Positions 34,013 to 42,160 of a stretch of 43,455 nt of DNA are shown here, piece after piece. Numbering within the stretch: position 1 is the stretch's first letter; each line of letters opens with the position of its first letter. The DNA is from Actinomyces urogenitalis DSM 15434 (GTDB lineage: Bacteria > Actinomycetota > Actinomycetes > Actinomycetales > Actinomycetaceae): contig NZ_DS999574.1 of NCBI RefSeq assembly GCF_000159035.1, forward strand, positions 1,197,431-1,240,885, read 5' to 3'. Both the position numbers and the translations under genes were made by a program. The notes beneath the pieces were generated by a model. That model saw only the letters and a program-made list of their open reading frames with translations, had not been told where the DNA came from and ran no database searches.

Positions 34013-34022
34013 GGGGGGGGGG
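34013..34022. repeat. Run of ten G between ileS and the HAD gene
   Basis: This tract of ten consecutive G lies directly after the shared terminator stem and 8 bp before the HAD stop codon. It may be a slippage-prone site or mark a sequencing length uncertainty. Confidence 0.7.
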
Positions 34023-34030
34023 AGACCCCG

Positions 34031-34843
34031 TCAGTCCCCGGCCTCGATGTGGGCGATGAGGTCGCCGATACCGTCGTGGATGGCGAAGGGACGGAAGGGG
34101 AAGAGCGAGACCTGTTCACGCGAGGTCGAGCCGGACAGGACCAGGTAGGTGCGCAGACCCGCCTCGACGCCGGCGCGCACGTCGGTGTCCATCCGGTCAC
34201 CGACCATCGCGGCCGTGGTGGAGTGGGCGCCGATGGCGTTCAGACCCGCGCGGATCATGACGGGGTTCGGCTTGCCCACGAAGTAGGGCGAGCGGCCGGT
34301 GGCGGCCTTGATCATCGCTGCCACGCTCCCGGTGGCCGGCAGCGTGCCCTCGTCAGAGGGGCCGGTGACATCAGGGTTGGTGGCGATGAACTTGGCGCCC
34401 TTCTCGATGAGCCGGATCGCGTGGGTGAGCGCGTTGAAGGAGTAGTTGCGGGTCTCGCCCAGCACCACGTACTCCGGGTCCTGGTCCGTCATGATGTAGC
34501 CCGCGTTGTGCAGGGCGGTGGTCAGGCCGGCCTCACCGATGACGAAGGCGGACGAACGGGGCGACTGCTGGGACAGGAAGGCCGCCGTGGCGTTGGCCGA
34601 GGTCCAGATCCGGTCCTCGGGGATCTCCAGGCCCGAGCGCTCCAGGCGCGCGGACAAGTCACGGTTGGTGAAGATCGAGTTGTTGGTCAGCACCAGGAAG
34701 GGCAGATCCCTCTCCTTCAGCGCGTCGAGGAACTCCTGGGCCCCGGGAAGGGCGCGGTGCTCGCGCACGAGCACGCCGTCCATGTCGCTCAGCCACGCGC
34801 CGACGGGAGGAAGCTCGGTGAGGGGAGCGGTGCTGGTGTCCAT
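34031..34843 (-). CDS. HAD-family phosphatase, NagD-like
   Basis: This is a haloacid dehalogenase superfamily hydrolase of the IIA (NagD/phosphoglycolate phosphatase-like) group, 270 aa. Motif I is DMDG with nucleophile D20 and acid/base D22. Motif II is VLTNNS and motif III is the Lys in VGKPNP. Motif IV is MVGDRMDTD. The cap domain between motifs II and III is of the C2 type. Relatives dephosphorylate nucleotides, glycerol phosphate or phosphoglycolate, and the substrate here is unknown. The ATG at 34843 has AAGGAG upstream. It is a single-gene unit convergent with ileS and divergent from folC. Confidence 0.9.
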   Translation of the reverse strand: MDTSTAPLTELPPVGAWLSDMDGVLVREHRALPGAQEFLDALKERDLPFLVLTNNSIFTNRDLSARLERSGLEIPEDRIWTSANATAAFLSQQSPRSSAFVIGEAGLTTALHNAGYIMTDQDPEYVVLGETRNYSFNALTHAIRLIEKGAKFIATNPDVTGPSDEGTLPATGSVAAMIKAATGRSPYFVGKPNPVMIRAGLNAIGAHSTTAAMVGDRMDTDVRAGVEAGLRTYLVLSGSTSREQVSLFPFRPFAIHDGIGDLIAHIEAGD

Positions 34844-35061
34844 GGGTGACTCCTTTGCCTGTGACGGCCCGCAGGGGCGGTACCTGTTGCCTGCGCCTCG
34901 CCACGGCGACGCGGCGCACTGTCTATATATATCGGATCATACGGACTGCCCCGCCCGGCCGCCCATGCTGGGCAGGGGCGTCAGGCCTCCAGCGTGACCC
35001 CTCTCGCATCGGTCTCACCGTGAGCGGACGGCTGCGTGAGCACCGCGCGGTCAGCGGTGGC

Positions 35062-35067
35062 TAGGCT
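35062..35067 (+). promoter_or_regulatory. Likely -10 element for folC
   Basis: TAGGCT would start transcription near 35074. This gives a short leader of about 28 nt that contains GGGGAG (35090-35095) before the ATG at 35102. Confidence 0.4.
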
Positions 35068-35101
35068 GGCCCAGGTCCGCACACGAGCAGGGGAGCGCAG
35101 C

Positions 35102-37033
35102 ATGTCCACCACGCACGACGACGTCACCGGCCAGCACCCGGGAGCCGCCTTCGGTATCCCTGAGGGCGCCGAGGGCGAGGAGGTCGTCGACGCCGTCTTC
35201 GGCGATGCCCGGCCCAGTGAGGGCCTGGAGGCCCTGCGCGCGGAGCTCGCCGCCCAGGCCGAGGGGTGCATCGCCGGCATCGAGGGCATTGATCCCGCGC
35301 TGATGCCCTACCTGGAGGCCGCGCAGGAGGAGGACTCGCTGGTAGGCCCGGACGGGTCCCTGACCCTGGCGCAGGTGCGTGAGGCCGGTATCTCGCAGGC
35401 CGAGCGTGAGGCGGCACAGGAGGAAGAGGACCTGCAGGCCCTGCGTGAGCTGGTGGCTCACAACATGCTGGGTTCGACGGGCTCCGGCGACCTGGACCAG
35501 CTCGACGCCCTGCTCGCTGAGGTCGACGAGGACGACAGCGACGACTGGGACCAGTGGGAGCCGGTCCTGCCGCAGGCGGATGATCCCACCGACCTGGGTG
35601 AGGAGCTGGCCAGCGAGATCGAGCAGCACCAGGCCGATCTGCGCGCAGCCGCCCACGGCGTCGAGGTCTCGGCGCGTATGCGCCAGGTTGAGGCCGAGAT
35701 CCTCTCTCGCGCCCCTGAGCACAAGGTCCAGCCCTCCCTGGAGCGTGTCGAGGCGGTCCTCGACATCATCGGCCACCCCGAACGCACCTACACGGTCGTC
35801 CACATCACCGGCACCAACGGCAAGACCTCGACGGCGCGGATGACCGAGCGGCTGCTGGCGGCCACGGGGATGCGCACCGGCCGGTTCACCAGCCCGCACC
35901 TGGCCACCATCCGCGAGCGCATCAGCCTGGACGGTGAGCCCATCAGCGAGGAGGGCTTCATCGCCGCCTGGGAGGACGTGGCCCCCTACGTCGCCATGGT
36001 GGATGAGCGCTCGCAGGCGAGCGGCGGCCCGAGGATGTCCTTCTTCGAGGTCCTGACCGTCATGGCCTTCGCGGCCTTCGCCGACTACCCGGTGGACGTC
36101 GCGGTGATCGAGGTCGGCATGGGCGGTACCTGGGACTCGACCAACGTCGTCGACTCCGCCGTCGAGGTCATCACGCCCATCGGCCGTGACCACCAGGCCT
36201 GGCTGGGGGACACGATCGAGCAGATCGCCTCCAACAAGGCCGGCATCATCAAGGATGGCGCCACCCTCATCACCTCCACCCAGCCTCGCCAGGCCCAGGA
36301 GGTCATCGCTGAGGCCGCTGCGGCCCACGCCGTGGTGTGGCGCCGCGAGCTGGGGACGCAGGAAGACCCGGACGCCACGGACGCCGGAGTGCTGCAGGTG
36401 GTGGACCGCACGCTGGCTGTGGGGGGACAGATGGTCACTCTCAAGACGGCGGCAGCTACCTACGAGGACGTCTTCATCCCCCTGCACGGGCAGTACCAGG
36501 CTCATAACGCCCTGCTCGCCCTGGCCGCGGCGGAGGCGGTCTTCGCCGGGCGGGCTCTGCCGGCCCGGGTGGTCCAGGACGGGTTCGCTGCGGCGACCTC
36601 GCCCGGGCGCCTGGAGGTGCTGCGCTCCTCGCCGACCGTGATCGTGGACGCCGGGCACAACCCGCACGGCGTGTCCGCCTTGGTCCCGGCCGTGCAGGAG
36701 GCCTTCGGCTTCCAGCACCTGGTGGCCGTGGTCGGGGCGATGGCGGACAAGGACGTCGAGGGGATCCTCTCCGTCCTGGAGCCGGCTACGGACGCCGTGG
36801 TCGTTGTCCCCATGGACTCTCCGCGGGCCATGGAGGTCGAGGACCTGGCCGCCGTGGCGCGGGAGGTCTACGGCGAGGACCGTGTCATCGTGGCCGAGGA
36901 CCTGGGTTCCGGCGTCGAGCAGGCCGTGGCGCTGTCCGAGGGCTTTGACGCTCCGATGACGGCCTCAGGCGTGCTCATCGTCGGGTCCGTCGTCCTGGCG
37001 GCTGAGGCCAGGGCGCTGTTCCACCGCGCCTGA
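35102..37033 (+). CDS. folC: Folylpolyglutamate/dihydrofolate synthase with a long acidic N-terminal extension
   Basis: FolC adds glutamates to folates and, in many bacteria, makes dihydrofolate from dihydropteroate. The catalytic core begins near residue 192. It has the P-loop HITGTNGKTS (234-243), the folate loop SPHLATIRERI, Mg-site IEVGMGGTWDSTNVV, and the C-terminal domain motifs TSPGRLEVL and DAGHNPHG. The protein is 643 aa, versus about 430-490 for the family. The first 190 residues are an extra, strongly acidic and probably partly helical region (AEREAAQEEEDLQALREL, EVDEDDSDDWDQWEP) of unknown role. The ATG at 35102 has GGGGAG 6 nt upstream. The extension is in the same frame and codon style, so it appears translated. 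Confidence 0.93.
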   Translation: MSTTHDDVTGQHPGAAFGIPEGAEGEEVVDAVFGDARPSEGLEALRAELAAQAEGCIAGIEGIDPALMPYLEAAQEEDSLVGPDGSLTLAQVREAGISQAEREAAQEEEDLQALRELVAHNMLGSTGSGDLDQLDALLAEVDEDDSDDWDQWEPVLPQADDPTDLGEELASEIEQHQADLRAAAHGVEVSARMRQVEAEILSRAPEHKVQPSLERVEAVLDIIGHPERTYTVVHITGTNGKTSTARMTERLLAATGMRTGRFTSPHLATIRERISLDGEPISEEGFIAAWEDVAPYVAMVDERSQASGGPRMSFFEVLTVMAFAAFADYPVDVAVIEVGMGGTWDSTNVVDSAVEVITPIGRDHQAWLGDTIEQIASNKAGIIKDGATLITSTQPRQAQEVIAEAAAAHAVVWRRELGTQEDPDATDAGVLQVVDRTLAVGGQMVTLKTAAATYEDVFIPLHGQYQAHNALLALAAAEAVFAGRALPARVVQDGFAAATSPGRLEVLRSSPTVIVDAGHNPHGVSALVPAVQEAFGFQHLVAVVGAMADKDVEGILSVLEPATDAVVVVPMDSPRAMEVEDLAAVAREVYGEDRVIVAEDLGSGVEQAVALSEGFDAPMTASGVLIVGSVVLAAEARALFHRA

Positions 37034-37045
37034 GACGGGTGTGGG

Positions 37046-37081
37046 CTCCCAGACCTCGCCACAGGTGGAATGGCGTGGGAG
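37046..37081 (+). terminator. Possible terminator after folC
   Basis: CTCCCA (37046-37051) pairs with TGGGAG (37076-37081), and CGCCA (37057-37061) pairs with TGGCG (37071-37075). One side has a 5-nt bulge and the loop is 9 nt. Confidence 0.45.
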
Positions 37082-37145
37082 ACTTAAACAAGCATACGGG
37101 TGGTGCGCGTGAGTGCGCATGAGACGAACTGAAGAAGGAGATGGC

Positions 37146-37808
37146 ATGAGCCTCGACGCCGAGTGGGCGATCCAGTGGGTACGACGCAGCGCCGTCGTGG
37201 TGCAGGAGCACCGCGACGCCCTGACCGCCCTGGACACAGCGATCGGCGACGGCGACCACGGCGCGAACCTGGAGCGTGGGTACAACGCTGCCGTGGCGCG
37301 ACTGGACGAGGTCGCGGCTGCGGGGCAGGCTCCCACGACGGCTGGGGAGGTGCTCCAGCTGGTGGCGACCTCGCTCATCACCACGGTGGGCGGTGCCGCC
37401 GGGCCGCTGCTGGGCACGGCCATGCTGCGGGCCTCCCACACGGTCGACGGCGCGCAGGTCGATGGTGCGCAGGTGGCGCAGATGCTCCAGGAGGCAGCTG
37501 ACGCCGTGAGGCTGCGGGGACGGGCCGAGGCCGGGGACAAGACGATGCTGGACGTCTGGCAGCCCGCTGCGGCTGCGGCGCGTCAGGCCGCCGATCGCGG
37601 CGAGGGCCCGGTCGAGGTCCTCCAGGCTGCGGCCACGGCGGCGCACGAGGGCGCGCAGGAGACCTTGCCCCTCAAGGCGCGCAAGGGACGTGCCTCCTTC
37701 CTGGGGGAGCGCTCGCGTGGGCACCTGGACCCCGGAGCCTGCTCGACGGCGCTGCTCATCCAGGCTGCCGCGGACACCGCGCTGGCCGCCGTGGACCAGG
37801 AGAGCTGA
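37146..37808 (+). CDS. dhaL: Dihydroxyacetone kinase subunit L-like protein (orphan DhaL)
   Basis: DhaL is the ADP/ATP-binding subunit of dihydroxyacetone kinase, which phosphorylates dihydroxyacetone together with DhaK. The 220-residue protein shows the Mg-nucleotide site IGDGDHG (33-39), GGAAGPLLG, GDKTMLD and the terminal KGRASFLGERSRGHLDPGA, all hallmarks of DhaL. No dhaK or dhaM lies in the window, so it is either an orphan or works with subunits encoded elsewhere. The ATG at 37146 has GAAGGAG at 37134-37140. The frame from 37113 adds 11 residues without a ribosome binding site. The gene stands between folC and ndk as its own unit. Confidence 0.9.
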   Translation: MSLDAEWAIQWVRRSAVVVQEHRDALTALDTAIGDGDHGANLERGYNAAVARLDEVAAAGQAPTTAGEVLQLVATSLITTVGGAAGPLLGTAMLRASHTVDGAQVDGAQVAQMLQEAADAVRLRGRAEAGDKTMLDVWQPAAAAARQAADRGEGPVEVLQAAATAAHEGAQETLPLKARKGRASFLGERSRGHLDPGACSTALLIQAAADTALAAVDQES

Positions 37809-37830
37809 CCCTCGCTGAGGGACGCGAGGG
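37809..37830 (+). terminator. Possible terminator after dhaL
   Basis: CCCTCGC (37809-37815) pairs with GCGAGGG (37824-37830) across an 8-nt loop, directly after the stop codon. Confidence 0.5.
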
Positions 37831-37856
37831 TGCTACCGGGAGCTGGCTGCCTCGTG

Positions 37857-37862
37857 TAGCGT
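37857..37862 (+). promoter_or_regulatory. Likely -10 element for ndk
   Basis: TAGCGT, the recurring actinobacterial-type -10 of this window, would start transcription near 37869, about 70 nt before the ATG. No clear -35 is visible. Confidence 0.4.
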
Positions 37863-37940
37863 GCAGCACGACCTCGCCCCTCCTGGCCTGTCCGGGCCAT
37901 GGTGGAGCGGGAGATACGTACCGTCTACCGAAGGAGTGCC

Positions 37941-38375
37941 ATGGCTGAGGCCCCGGGCCGCATCCTCATCCTTATCAAGCCTGACGCCGTCCAGCGTCAC
38001 CTCACCGGGGAGATCCTGCGCCGTATCGACGCCAAGGGGTATGACCTCATCGCGCTGCGCCGTGAGATCGCCACGCCTGAGATCCTCCAGCGCCACTACG
38101 CCGAGCACGTGGACAAGCCCTTCTACCCCTCGATCGTGGAGTACATGACCTCCGGTCCGCTCGTGGCGGTGGTAGCTCGCGGGCACCGTGTGGTGGAGGG
38201 GCTGCGTTCCTTGATCGGCCCGACCGACCCGACGACGGCGCCTCCTGGCACGATCCGCGGGGACCTGGGGCGTGACTGGGGCACGGACGCCATCGAGAAC
38301 CTCATCCACGGCTCGGACTCGGATGAGTCAGCCGAGCGCGAGATCGCGATCTGGTTCCCCGAGCTGGCTGAGTGA
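37941..38375 (+). CDS. ndk: Nucleoside diphosphate kinase
   Basis: Ndk transfers the gamma phosphate between nucleoside di- and triphosphates through a phospho-histidine. The 144-residue protein begins with ILIKPDAVQRHLTGEIL and has HVDKPFYPSIVEYMTSGP. The active site is LIHGSDS with His 123. The loop before it, GDLGRDWGTDAIEN, is slightly longer and more divergent than the common GRNVIHGSD form, which may affect oligomer contacts. The ATG at 37941 has AAGGAG at 37931-37936, so I reject the longer frame from 37899. Confidence 0.96.
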   Translation: MAEAPGRILILIKPDAVQRHLTGEILRRIDAKGYDLIALRREIATPEILQRHYAEHVDKPFYPSIVEYMTSGPLVAVVARGHRVVEGLRSLIGPTDPTTAPPGTIRGDLGRDWGTDAIENLIHGSDSDESAEREIAIWFPELAE

Positions 38376-38381
38376 GGCATC

Positions 38382-38426
38382 CCGGCGGTACTGGGACGGC
38401 CCACATGCGCTGACCAGCACCGCCGG
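38382..38426. terminator. Bidirectional terminator between ndk and the ABC exporter
   Basis: CCGGCGGT (38382-38389) pairs with ACCGCCGG (38419-38426), followed inside by CTGG (38391-38394) with CCAG (38414-38417). It lies in the 69-bp gap between convergent genes. Confidence 0.6.
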
Positions 38427-38444
38427 CTGCGCGATGACGCAGGA

Positions 38445-39734
38445 TCAGGCGGCCCGGCGTCCCAGCACCTCCTTGAGCGGGACCCTGGCGCCCATGCGGG
38501 TCACAGCCCGGGTGTAGACGCGAGCGGCCAGGCGCACCAGCAGGGGCAGGACTGCCAGCGCGATCGCCAGCGCGATCGCCTGCTCACCCCAGTCGGAGTA
38601 CCCGAAGGTCAGGCGTGCCGGCATGAGGAAGGCGGAGAAGGGCGGGATGTAGGCCAGAACCCGCCACACCACCGACTGGGGACTGCCCATGGCCATGACG
38701 AAGGAGAGCATGTAGGGCACCATCGCCAGCATCATGATCGGCATGGTCACGTTGCCCATGTCCTCCTGACGGCTGACCAGGGCGCCTGCGGCCCCGAAGA
38801 GGATCGCGAAGGTCGCGAAACCGACGACCATCCACACCAGCATGACCGCCACCACCGAGTCCAGACGCAGGTCCGTGTTCGGCAGGACGTCCATGACGGC
38901 AGCGGTCGCGGCGGCCACGACGGCGATAAGCGCGTAGGAGGAGATGACGGCCAGACCCGTCCCGATCACCTTGCCGGCCAGCAGGGAGGTCGGGCGCACG
39001 CAGGCCAGGAGGATCTCCACGATCCGGCTTGACTTCTCCTCCACCACGCCCATGGCGATGACCTGGCCTCCACCCATGATGACGATGAAGAGCAGGATGT
39101 TGACGATCATGAGGGTCGTGTAGCGCACCCCGGCGTCCGCTCGGTCGCTCGACGGCGGGTCCAGGACCGTCACGCTCGGAGCTGCCTCAGCCACCGCCTG
39201 GCTCACCGCCGCGGGGTCCCCACCCAGGGCAGCGACCTGGTCGGCCAGCGCGCGCTGCTGGATGAGGGCGCTCAGCGCTGCCACCACACCCTGGTCCGCC
39301 TTCTCCTGGACCATCAGCTCGGGCTGGTCGGCAGCGAGGTCCAGGACCATGTCGACGTGCCCGGCCTGGTCCGCACTGTCCTCGCCCAGCGTGGTGGCCG
39401 GGTCCTGGCCCGTCAGGTCCACGATCTCGACGGGCCGGCCAGAGGAGGTCGTGAGCTCAGAGCCGGCGGCGTCAGTGAGGGCCTGGACCGCAGTGGCGCT
39501 GCTCCCGGTCACACCCAGCCGGTAGGGCTCGTCCTGTCCGCCGGAGAAGTAGCCGTAGGCGACGATGCCGGCCACGACCAGCACCATCATGATGATCTGG
39601 GAGATGACGGCTGACTTCTTCAGTAATTGGGTGTGCAGCTCGCGCCCGGCCACGAGCCGGATCTCGGCCCAGGCGGACATGGAGGCGTCGGGTGTGGCGC
39701 CGGAGGGACGGGTAGTCGTGCTCGTGGTCGTCAT
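38445..39734 (-). CDS. ABC-2 type exporter permease (NatB-like)
   Basis: This is a membrane subunit of an ABC exporter, 429 aa. One transmembrane helix near residue 50 (ISQIIMMVLVVAGIVAYGYF) is followed by an external domain of about 150 residues. Five to six clustered helices then begin at TTLMIVNILLFIVIMGGG. The conserved cytoplasmic segment VVEEKSSRIVEILLACVRPTSLLAGKVIG is the hallmark of NatB-type ABC-2 permeases, which export sodium or drugs in relatives. The ATG at 39734 overlaps the ATPase stop in ATGA. The longer frame up to 40064 only reads through the ATPase gene on the wrong frame. The substrate is unknown. Confidence 0.9.
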   Translation of the reverse strand: MTTTSTTTRPSGATPDASMSAWAEIRLVAGRELHTQLLKKSAVISQIIMMVLVVAGIVAYGYFSGGQDEPYRLGVTGSSATAVQALTDAAGSELTTSSGRPVEIVDLTGQDPATTLGEDSADQAGHVDMVLDLAADQPELMVQEKADQGVVAALSALIQQRALADQVAALGGDPAAVSQAVAEAAPSVTVLDPPSSDRADAGVRYTTLMIVNILLFIVIMGGGQVIAMGVVEEKSSRIVEILLACVRPTSLLAGKVIGTGLAVISSYALIAVVAAATAAVMDVLPNTDLRLDSVVAVMLVWMVVGFATFAILFGAAGALVSRQEDMGNVTMPIMMLAMVPYMLSFVMAMGSPQSVVWRVLAYIPPFSAFLMPARLTFGYSDWGEQAIALAIALAVLPLLVRLAARVYTRAVTRMGARVPLKEVLGRRAA

Positions 39735-40648
39735 CGTGTGGTCTCCTCGGTGCGGGGCGGGTTCTCGCCGTCGACAGCCGGTGCGGTGAGTGCCTCGCGG
39801 AAGATCTCGGTCAACGGCTTGCGCACCGGTCCCAGCTCGCGCACGGTGCCGAGGGGCCTGGCAGCCGTCAGCAGCTCCTGCTCGTCCTGGCCGGACGCTG
39901 TGACGATGAGGCGGCCATGGGAGTCCCGGCTGACCTCGACCTGCGGCAGACCGGCCAGAGCGGGGGAGAGGGGGCTCGGTGCCGTCTGGCTGGTGGCAGC
40001 CAGCTCCTCGATCGTGCCGGCGGCAACCAGCTGGCCGGAGCGGATGATGACGATCCGGTCGCACAGGCGCTCAACGACGTCGAGCTGGTGAGAGGAGAAG
40101 AGCGTGGGGATACCGGCCTCAGCCCGCTCACGCAGGACCTGGCTCATGACGTCCACGGCCACCGGGTCCAGGCCGGAGAAGGGCTCGTCCAGGATGAGCA
40201 GGGCCGGGTCAGCCACGAGGGCCGCGGCCAGCTGGACACGCTGCTGGTTACCGAGTGAGAGCTTCTGGACCTCGTCGCCGCGGCGGGCCTGGATGCCCAG
40301 GCGCTCGGTCCACTCCAGCGCGGCCTCCTGCGCACGGGCCTTGCTCACGCCGTGGAGCCGGGCCAGGTAGGTCAGCTGGGCCTCGACCTTCATCTTGGGA
40401 TACAGGCCGCGTTCCTCCGGCATGTAACCGATACGGCGGCGCAGGCCGGCGTCCACCGGCTGCCCGTCCCAGGTCACGGTTCCTGAGTCGGCCTCCAGCA
40501 CCCCCATCGCGATGCGCATCGTGGTCGACTTGCCGGCGCCGTTGGCCCCGACGAAGCCGACCAGCTCGTCGTCGCCAACATGGAAGGACAGCTCGTTCAG
40601 CGCCTGCAGGGAGCCGAAGCGTTTGGACAGGCGAGAAATCTGGAGCAC
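39731..40648 (-). CDS. ABC exporter ATP-binding protein
   Basis: This is the ATPase partner of the permease, 305 aa. Motifs in order are Walker A GANGAGKST, the Q-loop region RRRIGYMPEERGLYPKM, the signature LSLGNQQ (a variant of LSGGQ common in this subgroup), Walker B LLILDEPFSGLDP and the H-loop FSSHQLD. A C-terminal regulatory tail of about 80 residues follows. The GTG at 40648 has CAGGAGG 5 nt upstream, so I start there and not at 40924, where the sequence is unlike any ATPase. A palindrome around its likely -10 suggests a dedicated repressor. Confidence 0.92.
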   Translation of the reverse strand: MLQISRLSKRFGSLQALNELSFHVGDDELVGFVGANGAGKSTTMRIAMGVLEADSGTVTWDGQPVDAGLRRRIGYMPEERGLYPKMKVEAQLTYLARLHGVSKARAQEAALEWTERLGIQARRGDEVQKLSLGNQQRVQLAAALVADPALLILDEPFSGLDPVAVDVMSQVLRERAEAGIPTLFSSHQLDVVERLCDRIVIIRSGQLVAAGTIEELAATSQTAPSPLSPALAGLPQVEVSRDSHGRLIVTASGQDEQELLTAARPLGTVRELGPVRKPLTEIFREALTAPAVDGENPPRTEETTR

Positions 40649-40662
40649 AGGGCCTCCTGGTG

Positions 40663-40691
40663 TCGGTCGTGAGACCGAGACTAACGACCGA
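40663..40691. promoter_or_regulatory. Candidate operator over the ABC exporter promoter
   Basis: An 8-bp inverted repeat, TCGGTCGT (40663-40670) and ACGACCGA (40684-40691), flanks a 13-nt centre that contains the minus-strand -10-like TAGTCT (40683-40678). A repressor bound here would block the promoter of the exporter pair. Confidence 0.45.
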
Positions 40692-40713
40692 TCTGCGCAC
40701 CGGCCTCCTCCTC

Positions 40714-40722
40714 GGGGGGGGG
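40714..40722. repeat. Run of nine G in a divergent promoter region
   Basis: Nine consecutive G lie between the ABC ATPase gene (minus) and the alpha/beta hydrolase gene (plus), upstream of both. Such tracts can change length by slippage. Confidence 0.7.
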
Positions 40723-40763
40723 AGTGGTGACACAGTCCTCCTCGAGAAGGAGGAGAGGGACCG

Positions 40764-42122
40764 GTGAGCACCTCCCGGGAGGGAACCGAGGCGCTCATGC
40801 CTCTGGGTAGGGTGTCGTGCGTGTCCCACGCCTCTGACCACCGGCCACCTGGCAGGCCTGCGGCCACCTGCCTGCTGCTCGCGGTGGCCGGCTTCGCCGC
40901 CCTGGCGTCCCTGGCCGAGCTCATCGAGGTCCCGGGCCTGTCCTACAGCCTCATGCTGGGCCCCTGGGGAGTCGACTGGCTCGCCCTGCTGGCCGTCCTC
41001 GTCCTCGTGGCCCTCGCCGCCCGGCGCCGGCGCCCGGGACGAGCCCGCAGCCTCGCCGTCCTCCTACTCACCCTCGCCCTGGTGATCACGGCAGGTGTGG
41101 GCTGGCGGCAGGTGGACTTCGCCCGGTCCCAGGGCGTGAGGCTGGACCTGTGGGCACTGACCGGGATCGGGCAGAGCGGCTCACAGCCTGACGTTCAGCC
41201 GGTGGTCCTCGACGACACCGACACCGGACAGCTCCTCCAGGCCGGGGTGTGGCTGCCACGTGACGGCCGTGGCGGGGTCCTGGGCGCCGGCAGCACCGGC
41301 GCGCCGGCGAGCTCAGGCAGGTCGGCGCGCTCAGACAGTCCGGTCGGCGTCGTCGTCCTTCTCCACGGTGGCGGGTGGTCCAACGGCAACCGCCTCAACC
41401 CCATGACCCGTGGCCAGGCCGCCTGGTTCGCCTCTCAGGGCTACCTGGCCATTGCCCTGGACTATCCCTTGTCCACCCCTGACCTTGCCACCTGGCAGCT
41501 GGCCGAGTCCCGAGTGGCGTGCGGCCTGGCCTGGGTGGCGAGCCACGCCGAGGGCTACGGTGGCGACGCGCGGCACCTGGCGCTCGTAGGAGACTCAGCC
41601 GGAGGCAACCTGGCTCTGGAGATCACCTACCGTCAGGCCCTGGGGCAGCTGGATCCGGTGGATGAGGAGTGCGGCAGCGAGGTCCCCCAGATCGACGCGG
41701 TCTCGACCACCTATCCGATCGCGGACCCGGTTGGCTTCCACGACAACCCCGACCTGGTCATGGCCCCCTTTGTCTCCGAGCGCGCTCGCCGCTACACCAG
41801 TGGTACACCGGGCCAGGTGCCCGAGCGCTACGAGGCGATCGACCCGCGCCGCAAGCTGGCTCTCCTGGCGCAGCGAGGGATGGGGCCGAGCCTGCCACCG
41901 ACGCTCATCGTCCACGGGGCGCGTGACCACGTGGTCCCCGTGGACGGGACGCGCAGCCTCGACGCCGCCCTGGAAGAGGCCGGTGCGCCCCACACCACGC
42001 TGATCGCGCCCCTGACCGACCACGTCTTCGACCTCAATCCCGGTTCGGCCCTCTCCCAGACCTGGCGCCACCTCACCCTCGATCTGCTCACGCAGGCTGC
42101 GGTGCTCCCCGCCGAGAGGTAG
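40764..42122 (+). CDS. Membrane-anchored alpha/beta hydrolase
   Basis: This is an esterase/lipase-type alpha/beta hydrolase, about 452 aa. The N-terminal part has three probable transmembrane segments (AATCLLLAVAGFAALASLAEL, WLALLAVLVLVALAA, LAVLLLTLALVITAGVGW). A linker and a catalytic domain follow. The oxyanion motif is HGGGWSNGN (H201), and the nucleophile is in GDSAGGN (S278). The acid is near HGARDHVVPVDG and the His lies in LTDHVFDL. Two starts compete. One is GTG at 40764 with AAGGAGG 10 nt upstream. The other is GTG at 40821, 7 nt after TAGGGT, which would be leaderless and 19 residues shorter. The substrate is unknown; relatives cleave small esters or lipids. Confidence 0.85.
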   Translation: MSTSREGTEALMPLGRVSCVSHASDHRPPGRPAATCLLLAVAGFAALASLAELIEVPGLSYSLMLGPWGVDWLALLAVLVLVALAARRRRPGRARSLAVLLLTLALVITAGVGWRQVDFARSQGVRLDLWALTGIGQSGSQPDVQPVVLDDTDTGQLLQAGVWLPRDGRGGVLGAGSTGAPASSGRSARSDSPVGVVVLLHGGGWSNGNRLNPMTRGQAAWFASQGYLAIALDYPLSTPDLATWQLAESRVACGLAWVASHAEGYGGDARHLALVGDSAGGNLALEITYRQALGQLDPVDEECGSEVPQIDAVSTTYPIADPVGFHDNPDLVMAPFVSERARRYTSGTPGQVPERYEAIDPRRKLALLAQRGMGPSLPPTLIVHGARDHVVPVDGTRSLDAALEEAGAPHTTLIAPLTDHVFDLNPGSALSQTWRHLTLDLLTQAAVLPAER

Positions 42123-42148
42123 CCGCCCCGAGGCGCCCTCCCGCCCGG

Positions 42149-42154
42149 TATCGT
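42149..42154 (+). promoter_or_regulatory. -10 element of a leaderless promoter (smc)
   Basis: TATCGT is followed by the 6 nt GGGGGC and the GTG start of smc. The GGGGG could also act as a weak ribosome binding site in a longer transcript. Confidence 0.4.
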
Positions 42155-42160
42155 GGGGGC

